Assembly: GCA_950097015.1 (NCBI GenBank)
Contig: CATNEN010000038.1
Location: 25,333,001 to 25,397,000, forward strand
Reading direction: 5' to 3'
DNA length: 64,000 nt
Origin: Macrostomum hystrix
Lineage: Eukaryota; Platyhelminthes; Macrostomidae
Each line of letters starts with the position of its first letter. Position 1 is the stretch's first letter. The notes under the pieces were generated by a model that ran no database searches, was not told where the DNA came from, and saw only the letters and a program-made list of their open reading frames with translations. A program made the position numbers and the translations under genes. This document shows, one piece after another, positions 56,662 to 64,000 of this stretch.

Positions 56662-57053
56662 CATATCGATGTAGGTATTTCCCGAGCGATATTCAAATTG
56701 ATATTCAAAGATTAACAAAAAAAATGTATTGTCATCCAATCGACCTGATTTCTTTTGCAATCTCATTTGTGGCTGAGTGAATAGCTTCCAGTCAATTTTC
56801 AGCTCGAATGGTCGAGTAGAAGTACCCAAAATGAGGATCTTTTAAAATACATTGGGGAGATAGGCGAGCATCAGTTTTTTCAAAATGGTCTTCTTAATCC
56901 CCGAAAGAACTGCATAAAAATTTTCTGCGTTGCAGTTCTAATGGGTGAAAATTTATTCATTTAGTTTGGAGTAGATTCGATGACGATAAAATGTTTTTTT
57001 GTTAATCTTCGAATATCAATCTGAATATCGCTCGGGAAATACCTACATACCAT
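56662..57053. repeat. Imperfect palindrome, arms about 90 bp
   Basis: The left arm 56662-56755 contains GTAGGTATTTCCCGAGCGAT. The right arm 56965-57053 contains ATCGCTCGGGAAATACCTAC. About 50 bp match at roughly 90%, then similarity continues inward through GATTAACAAAAAAA and a GTCATC(C/G)AATC block. The loop is about 210 bp. This looks like a foldback or TIR element remnant without a clear TSD. Confidence 0.75.
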
Positions 57054-57059
57054 ATCGTC

Positions 57060-59519
57060 AAGTATTAAAATTAATAGATCTATCTCAAAGTTTGTGCGGG
57101 CGTGGGGCGCATTCAAATATTAACGTGCTAAACGAGCTAGCCCATAGCTCTGCTCAAAGGAACTTTGAAGGACAAGCGTTAAATGTATTCGTAAAATTTT
57201 TTTACTGCCTATCTAATCTTACTTGTAGCAGATAAGCGTTTTAAGTTGACTAAAACGTACGTATAGCTAGTAATTAGATTCCCAGCTAGAAGCTATTATT
57301 ATAATCATAGCTTACTGCAGCGAATCATAGAATAACACTTTTCTTTAGTTTTGAAATCGAAAGAATTATGTTTCTATATATTATATAGATAGAATATTAG
57401 GTATATATTAGTTACACGGGATGGGATATGCTCGTCATCCCAATCGACTGGCCTTTTCCTCATTGAAACTATCCATGGCCACTTTAAATATTATGTGGTT
57501 ACGGCCTACCAGATGAATAGGCTGTGACGATGTGACTATTTTTTTTGTTCGCGGCTTGTATAAATTTAGTTGAGGAATATCGGTAATTTATTTTATTTAT
57601 TTAATTATCTGGGTGCTAGCGTTATATTAAGTATTTTTGTTACTTTATCTTTCTGAGAAACCTGGCGCGAATTTAAATATAACTTGAAAAGTCGGTTGCT
57701 TTTGGCGTAAGAGCGAGCGTCGGAGCTGGAAATTGCTAAAGTCTAAAGTGTAAGGACATTTTAATTAGCTGGAGACTAGGGACCTTTTAATAACCACATT
57801 GGATTCGAGACCAAGGGACCGGGACCCTCGCGCTGCCGCTGACAAGCCGTTGGTTGACATATCAAGAAATTGTGTTTTGGTCTTACAAAATTGTGTTAGG
57901 CCTACTTCTGGGAAACTCTTTTGCACACGAACTCTAGTTCGTGACAAGGCCTAACCTGTATACATAACACTTTGACTAATAACTTGACCTATAAATAAAA
58001 ACACACAATGGCATTCTAATTGATGGATTACTTCGTTTTACCTGTTTTGTTCCTATTGGTTGAAAATATATTTCGTGTATGTTTAAAACAATGATTGAGT
58101 GATTTCTACTATATCATTGACAAGACTGTCAAGCCATATAGTCTCCAAAAGGTATTGATCCTACTGTGACAGTGTCCATTTATCATAGCTGAATAACTCT
58201 TGTAAATACTTTCTTACTTTTCTTATTAGGCCTATAACAATACAGTATCTTAAATTTTATGTAAAGTAAATTATTTTGGTTTCCTTCTTGCACTTCACTC
58301 TTCATATGTATTCACAAGCTTTTTGTACAATATTTATTTTATTGTAAGACTAGAAGGTAGAACTTGGCTCTGACCTTGACCCTATATTCTGCTTGACTTA
58401 TTTTCTATACATATAGATATACCTGGGACCTGGGTATTATTGTACTAAAGTTATTCAACACCTAATTAGTACTTTTTATTGTTATAATAATAAACATGCT
58501 TTAAGTGATGCCATTACTGTCCCCGCCCCTTATCACATCACATGACACCATTTCAAACAAACTAACATAGAAAGCAATAGACTTTCATTGTATTGTATTG
58601 TAATGCATTGCACAAACCAAAATATTGATTTGCATTGCAACCAAAATCCACTACACAACAACTCTAAGTAGGCACTTGTCACACTACTGTTAGACTTGAG
58701 TACTTAGTTTAAAATGGCATATCATAAGTCAATTCTTCTAAAGTCTAAAAGAATTAATACAGAACTATAGATATGTAAAGAACTTTTAAACCTTGTTATC
58801 AGTATTAAAATGGCTCAATTTGAAGTTTGAACTGGAATTACAATTAAATATTTATAGGAAAAGTTTTTAAATATAGCTTATATGTTTTTGAATATTTTAA
58901 AAGCTAATGATATATGCCTAATGCAAAGTATAGCTCTAAAGTTGTTAAAACTGAAAATGAAAACAGGCCTAAAAACTTTAAAAAGACAAGGCAGTGCAAT
59001 AGTGTTCGGTTTTTAACTATAATTATAATTCCAACCTTTCTTTTTGGTGCATATTTCATACAAGTTTGTGACAAAGCTCACTGTATTTTTAATGGGCTTT
59101 TAAAAATTAACTCAAGTTGAAAATTTAAAAGCCATAGGCCTAGTTTAAGCTGCTATAGATCTCACTGACTTGATGGGCAAAAAATAAATAAATGCAGTAT
59201 GCTTGCTTTAGGGTGCTCAAATTTAATGATAAAATTTAACAATAAATATAAAGTACTACACAGAACAAAATTTTAAAACCCAAGATTTTGCTTTTTAAAA
59301 AAATTTGAACAAATTGAAATTTCAATTGCTGAATTAATCTTAAAGGTAGTTTCATTGATAAACCTATATTTTATTCATATTATTTTTTCAAATTAATGTC
59401 ATTTTTATTTTAATCTATTTATATTATATTTTTTGTACTTTACCACTAATTTCAGCCTACTAACTTCTGAGTTACAAACAACAATAACAACTTTATTGTC
59501 AATATTTTGGCTCAGCACT
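57060..59519. other. AT-rich region upstream of Piezo
   Basis: No gene supported; short ORFs at 57765-57947 (minus) and 58914-59120 (plus) lack evidence. The Piezo promoter and 5' UTR should lie here but no element is identifiable with confidence. Confidence 0.45.
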
Positions 59520-62466
59520 ATGGTTGAGTTCAGAAGTTGGCTATCCTTATCAAAGGGATGTACTCAGCTAATATTGCTTTTAGGTAAGTAATATTTGTTA
59601 TATTTATTGTATTAATCAAATATTTGTTAAAAACAAGAAACAAAGCACATTATTACTTTAACAGGATGCCTGATTCGCTACAACTTCTTCTCTCTAGTGT
59701 ATTTGGTATTCCTGCTCTTAAGTCCACTGGTGCCATTTCACAAAGATAGTGAGTTTTGTGTTTTTTTAATTCTATGTTTCATTCAGATCTAGTGATTAAA
59801 AAATTAGCATTATCTTTTGTTATTTCTTGCATTTTAGAGCAGTTTCTAGTCTACAATGGCTGCTTGATTGCCATTAGCAGTTTGTTTGTCTTGGCTCAGG
59901 CAATATTCCAAATTGTTTTGGCTTTCCATCCACCTTATGGAAGTCTGATTAGTGACTGTAAGTTCATTCAAATTTTATTATTAAAAAGTATTCTTTTATT
60001 TAACTTTCTAGATATTTTAAGAATTACATTTCCCTGATCCTCATTTTCGTTATGAAGCTTTCCCAGATCCTCATTTACAACAAAAATCTGACCAGATCCT
60101 CATTTTTAGAACATAATTATCCTAGATCCTGATGGGATTACAACTTGCCCAGATACTCATTTTCCCATAAGGAATCTGTAGTAAGTCGTTCCAGATTCTT
60201 AAGTCATAATTTAAACCGCTACCAGGCTCCGCGGATCTAGTCCTGCGCCAGATGGGTCTACAGCCGCTGAACGACACCCAGGCCCGTCACCTGTTTCGTC
60301 TGCTGCTGCCGGAGCCGTTAATCATTATCGTCTGCTCGGTGTCTGTCGGCTTAGCCTGGCGCTGTAGGATTAGACTATTTGGTCCGAATGGCGCGTCGCC
60401 GGATCCTTCTGTCATCTCCGTAGGTATCGACGCGGCCGATTGTGCCGGCGTTGACGAGATGCAAGCCGCGGCTACGGTGGCTAAGGGCCTTCGGCGATTG
60501 AGATCAATGCTGCTCCACTTCCTGCTTCTGTGCCTGCTTTGCGCTTGCGCTGTCTGCTCTCCGTCGGTAAGACATTGAAGTGGGATCTGAAATTAGGATA
60601 AAAGACTTTATCCCCATCGATTCTAGATTCCCAATGACCCTTGATTCCCATAGATTCTAGATCCTCATCGGTTCTAGATCCTCATCGGTTCTAGATCCCC
60701 ATCGGTTCTAGATCATCGATACTAGATCTCCATTGATTCTAGATCCCCATCGATCCTAGATCCCCACCGAACCCTAATCCCCATCGATCCTAGATCCCCA
60801 TTGATTCTAGATCCCCATCGATCCTAGATCCCCATTGATTCTAGATCCCCATCGATCCTAGATCCCCACCGAACCCTAATCCCCATCGATCCTAGATCCC
60901 CACCGAACCCTAATCCCCATCGATCCTAGATACCCATATATTCTAGATCCCATCGATCTTAGATCCCCATTGATTCTAGATCCCCATCGGTTTTAGATCC
61001 CCATCGGTTCTAGATCCCCATCGGTTCTAGATCCCCATCGGTTCTAGATCCCCATCGATTCTAGATCCCCATTGATTCTAGATCCCCATTGATTCTAGAT
61101 CCCCACCGAACCCTAATCCCCATCGATCCTAGATCCCCACCGAACCCTAATCCCCATCGATCCTAGATACCCATATATTCTAGGATCCCATCGATCCTAG
61201 ATCCCCATTGATTCTAGATCCTCATCGGTTCTAGCTCGTAGATCCCCATCGATTCTAGATCCCATTGGTTTTAGATCTCTATTGATTCTAGATCCCCATC
61301 GATCCTAGATCCCCACCGAACCCTAATCCCCATCGATCCTAGATCCCCATATATTCTAGATCCTCATCGGTTCTAGATCCCCATCGATTCTAGATCCCCA
61401 TTGGTTTTAGATCTCTATTGATTCTAGATCCCCATCGATCATAGATCACCACCAAACCCTAATCCCCATCGATCCTAGATCCCCATGTATTCTAGATCCC
61501 ATCGATCCTAGATCCCCATCGATTCTAGATACCCAACGAACCCTAATCCCCATCGATCCTAGATCCCCATCGATCCTAGATCCCTGCCAATTCTACATCC
61601 ATATTGATCCTAGATCTCCATCGATCCTAGATCCCCATCGATCCTAGATCCCCACCAAACCCAAATCCCCATCAATCCAAGATCCCCATATATTCTAGAT
61701 CCTCATCGGTTCTAGATCCCCATCGATTCTAGATCCCCATTGGTTTTAGATCTCTATTGATTCTAGATCCCCATCGATCATAGATCATCACCAAACCCTA
61801 ATCCCCATCGATCCTAGATCCCCATGTATTCTAGATCCCATCGATCCTAGATCCCCATGTATTCTAGATCCCATCGATCCTAGATCCCCATCGATTCTAG
61901 ATACCCAACGAACCCTAATCCCCATCGATCCTAGATCCCCATCGATCCTAGATCCCTGTCAATTCTACATCCCTATTGATCCTAGATCCCCATCGATCCT
62001 AGATCCCTGTCAATTCTACATCCCTATTGATCCTAGATCCCATCGATCCTAGATCCCCATTGATCCTAGATCCCCATTGATCCTAGATCCCCATTGATCC
62101 TAGATCCCCATCGATCCTAGATCCCTGTCAATTCTACATCCCTATTGATCCTAGATCACTATCGATCCTCGATCCCCACCGATGCTAGATCCCAAACACT
62201 TTAGATTTACTCAGTCCTTAGATGCGATCACCAAATAGTTTTGTTTTACCTTGCAGGTCACAACCAGCGTGTACATACTGGCCTTCCTACTAGCCCTGCT
62301 CGTGTGGTCAATTGGAGGCCCAGGACCAGATTCAATGCTTATGGAACGCGGGCGTCAGTGCATGACACTGTACGCCGCTCTACATTTGATGGCTTTGTTC
62401 TGCTATCAATTACCCGCCAGTCACAGCATTCAGGGCGTTGAGCCGAATTCCACCGTTGCTAGGCGA
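59520..62466 (+). CDS. PIEZO: Piezo-type mechanosensitive channel, N-terminal exons (partial)
   Basis: Five exons with agreeing phases: 59520-59583, 59665-59748, 59838-59957, 60226-60566, 62257-62466 (273 codons); the gene runs past 64000. Piezo forms a trimeric, mechanically gated cation channel in the plasma membrane; these exons cover the start of the N-terminal blade. Evidence: the first transmembrane segments (GCTQLILLLG, YNFFSLVYLVFLLLSPLVPF, then GCLIAISSLFVLAQAIFQIV), followed by QPLNDTQARHLFRLLLPEPL, IIIVCSVSVGLAW, MLLHFLLLCLLCACAVCSPS and TTSVYILAFLLALLVWSIGG, ending LHLMALFCYQLPASHSIQ. Order, spacing and the SLVYL, SVYILAFL and CYQ(L/M)P signatures match PIEZO1/2 N-termini. The last donor is taken as GTAACC at 62467; a GC donor at 62463 is an alternative. 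Confidence 0.9.
60040..60200. repeat. Short degenerate repeat in a Piezo intron
   Basis: CCCAGATCCTCATTT-like segments recur five times between 60030 and 60200 at about 35-bp spacing. Confidence 0.5.
60600..62200. repeat. 17-bp minisatellite in a Piezo intron
   Basis: ATCCCCATCGATCCTAG and variants (ATTGATTCTAG, CGGTTCTAG) repeat for 1.6 kb, with embedded CACCGAACCCTAATCCCC segments. Blocks of several hundred bp recur (for example around 61320-61500 and 61690-61860), showing higher-order duplication. It nearly fills the 60567-62256 intron. Confidence 0.95.
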
Positions 62467-62519
62467 GTAACCGACTGTTTTTAGATCCCTTCATCACCAA
62501 AAATCCCAATCCCAATTTG

Positions 62520-63475
62520 ATTGCTGTCATGCTGCATCTAAACCTCGATTGTATTGCTGTCATGCTGAAAGATCCACATGAGATTGCTGTCATGCTGGAA
62601 GATCCCCATGGGATTTGCTGTCATTCTGCATAAAAAAATCATTGGATTGCTGTCATTATGCATAAAAAAATCATTGGATTGCTGTCATGCTGTAAGATTC
62701 CCATGAGATTGCTGTCATTCTGGTAGATCCCCATGGGATTGCTGTCATGCTGTAAGATTCACATGACATTGCTTTCATGCTGTTAGATTCCCTTTGGATT
62801 GCTGTCATTCTGTCATATCCCCATGGGATTGCTGTCATGCTGTAAGATCCCCATGGGATACCTGTCATGCTGTAAGATCCCCATGGGATTGCTGTCATTC
62901 TGCATAAAAAAATCATTGGATTGCTGTCATGCTGTTAGATACCCTTTGGATTGCTGTCATTCTGTCATATCCCCATGGGATTGCTGTCATGCTGTAAGAT
63001 CCCCATGGGATACCTGTCATGCTGTAAGATCCCCATGGGATTGCTGTCATTCTGCATAAAAAAATCATTGGATTGCTGTCATGCTGTTAGATACCCTTTG
63101 GATTGCTGTCATTCTGTCATATCCCCATGGGATTGCTGTCATTCTCTCAGATTTCCGTTGGATTGCTGTCATTCTCTCAGATCCCCGTTGGATTGCTGTC
63201 ATTCTGTCATATCCCCATGGGATTGCTGTCATTCTCTCAGATTTCCGTTGGATTGCTGTCATTCTGTCAGATCCCCGTTGGATTGCTGTCATTCTCTCAG
63301 ATCCCCGTTGGATTGCTGTCATTCTCTTATATTTCCGTTGGATTGCTGTCATTCTCTCAGATCCCCGTTGGATTGCTGTCATTCTCTCAGATCCCCGTTG
63401 GATTGCTGTCATTCTCTCAGATTTCCGTTGGATTGCTGTCATTCTCTCAGATCCCCGTTGGATTTCTGTCATCTA
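62520..63475. repeat. 28-30-bp minisatellite in the next Piezo intron
   Basis: GGATTGCTGTCAT(T/G)CT followed by GTCATATCCCCATG, CTCAGATCCCCGTT or GCATAAAAAAATCATT. A block of about 152 bp is duplicated (62800-62950 and 62952-63103). Open frames are artefacts. Confidence 0.95.
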
Positions 63476-64000
63476 ATGGTATTCCGGTCATGCTGTAAGA
63501 TCCCATGGTATTCCGGTCATGCTGTAAGATCCCATGGTATTCCTGTCATGTTGTAAGATCCCATGGTATTCCTGTCATGCTGTAAGATCCCATAGTATTC
63601 CTGTCATGCTGTAAGATCCCATGGTATTCCTGTCATGCTGTAAGATCCCATAGTATTCCTGTCATGCCGTAAGATCCCATAGTATTCCTGTCATGCTGTA
63701 AGATCCCATAGTATTCCTGTCATGCTGTAAGATCCCATAGTATTCCTGTCATGCTGTAAGATCCCATAGTATTCCTGTCATGCTGTAAGATCCCATAGTA
63801 TTCCTGTCATGCTGTAAGATCCCATGGTATTCCTGTCATACTGTAAGATCCCATAGTATTCCTGTCATGCTGTAAGATCCCATGGTATTCCTGTCATGCT
63901 GTAAGATCCCATAGTATTCCTGTCATGCTGTAAGATCCCATGGTATTCCTGTCATGCTGTAAGATCCCATAGTATTCCTGTCATGCTGTAAGATCCCATG
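63476..64000. repeat. 29-bp minisatellite running off the window
   Basis: TCCTGTCATGCTGTAAGATC followed by CCAT(A/G)GTAT repeats every 29 bp to the end. Its GTCATGCTGTAAGATCCC part is shared with the preceding array, so the two derive from one ancestor. Confidence 0.96.

Noticed and set aside
58914-59120. Short ORF upstream of Piezo
   Set aside because: AT-rich low-complexity sequence with no link in phase to the first Piezo exon.
60600-62200. Interstitial telomere
   Set aside because: CCCTAA occurs only once within longer inserts of a 17-bp array, never in tandem.

Overview
The window reads as nuclear DNA of an invertebrate bilaterian animal. It holds spliced genes with GT-AG introns for animal-type proteins: a MESH1/HDDC3 hydrolase, a SynGAP/DAB2IP-type RasGAP, the N-terminus of a Piezo channel, and one conserved-looking gene I do not recognise. 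The background is AT-rich, and most long introns carry a private minisatellite. I cannot name the species; no vertebrate-specific feature is seen. The six-frame ORFs partly use TTG/GTG starts, so I re-derived starts and splice sites by hand.

Layout. 1-3092: AT-rich, gene-poor, with a small TIR element (682-962) and a 73-bp tandem duplication. 3093-11872: a full-length minus-strand Ty3/Gypsy retrotransposon with 805-bp LTRs that look identical, gag, pol reached by a -1 slip, and a third Q/P-rich ORF. 13640-14170: 31-bp minisatellite. 14271-15276: MESH1 (minus, two exons). 18815-19885: decayed non-LTR pieces and a TIR element. 20580-22404: two minisatellites. 22739-42492: the RasGAP gene (plus) with introns full of arrays and a hAT-type element (30805-31655). 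43294-43643: 12-bp array. 44355-52430: five-exon gene of unknown family; a 5-kb non-LTR retrotransposon (minus) has inserted into the minisatellite in its first intron. 53524-55381: further arrays. 56662-57053: imperfect palindrome. 59520-62466: first five coding exons of Piezo, which continues past the window.

Gene models rest on intron phases that agree at every junction I accepted. The RasGAP gene has the SIKRTKS motif, a C2 domain with a pure 25-CAG tract in a loop, a RasGAP domain with arginine finger, a polyproline stretch and a C-terminal coiled coil; the second half of the usual PH domain is not visible.

The genes share no evident pathway. The most unusual properties are the density and variety of intronic minisatellites (some sharing a core between neighbouring introns, some carrying transcription-factor-like sites), the triplicated LTR-end/primer-binding-site module of the Gypsy element, and the repeats nested inside or around transposons.
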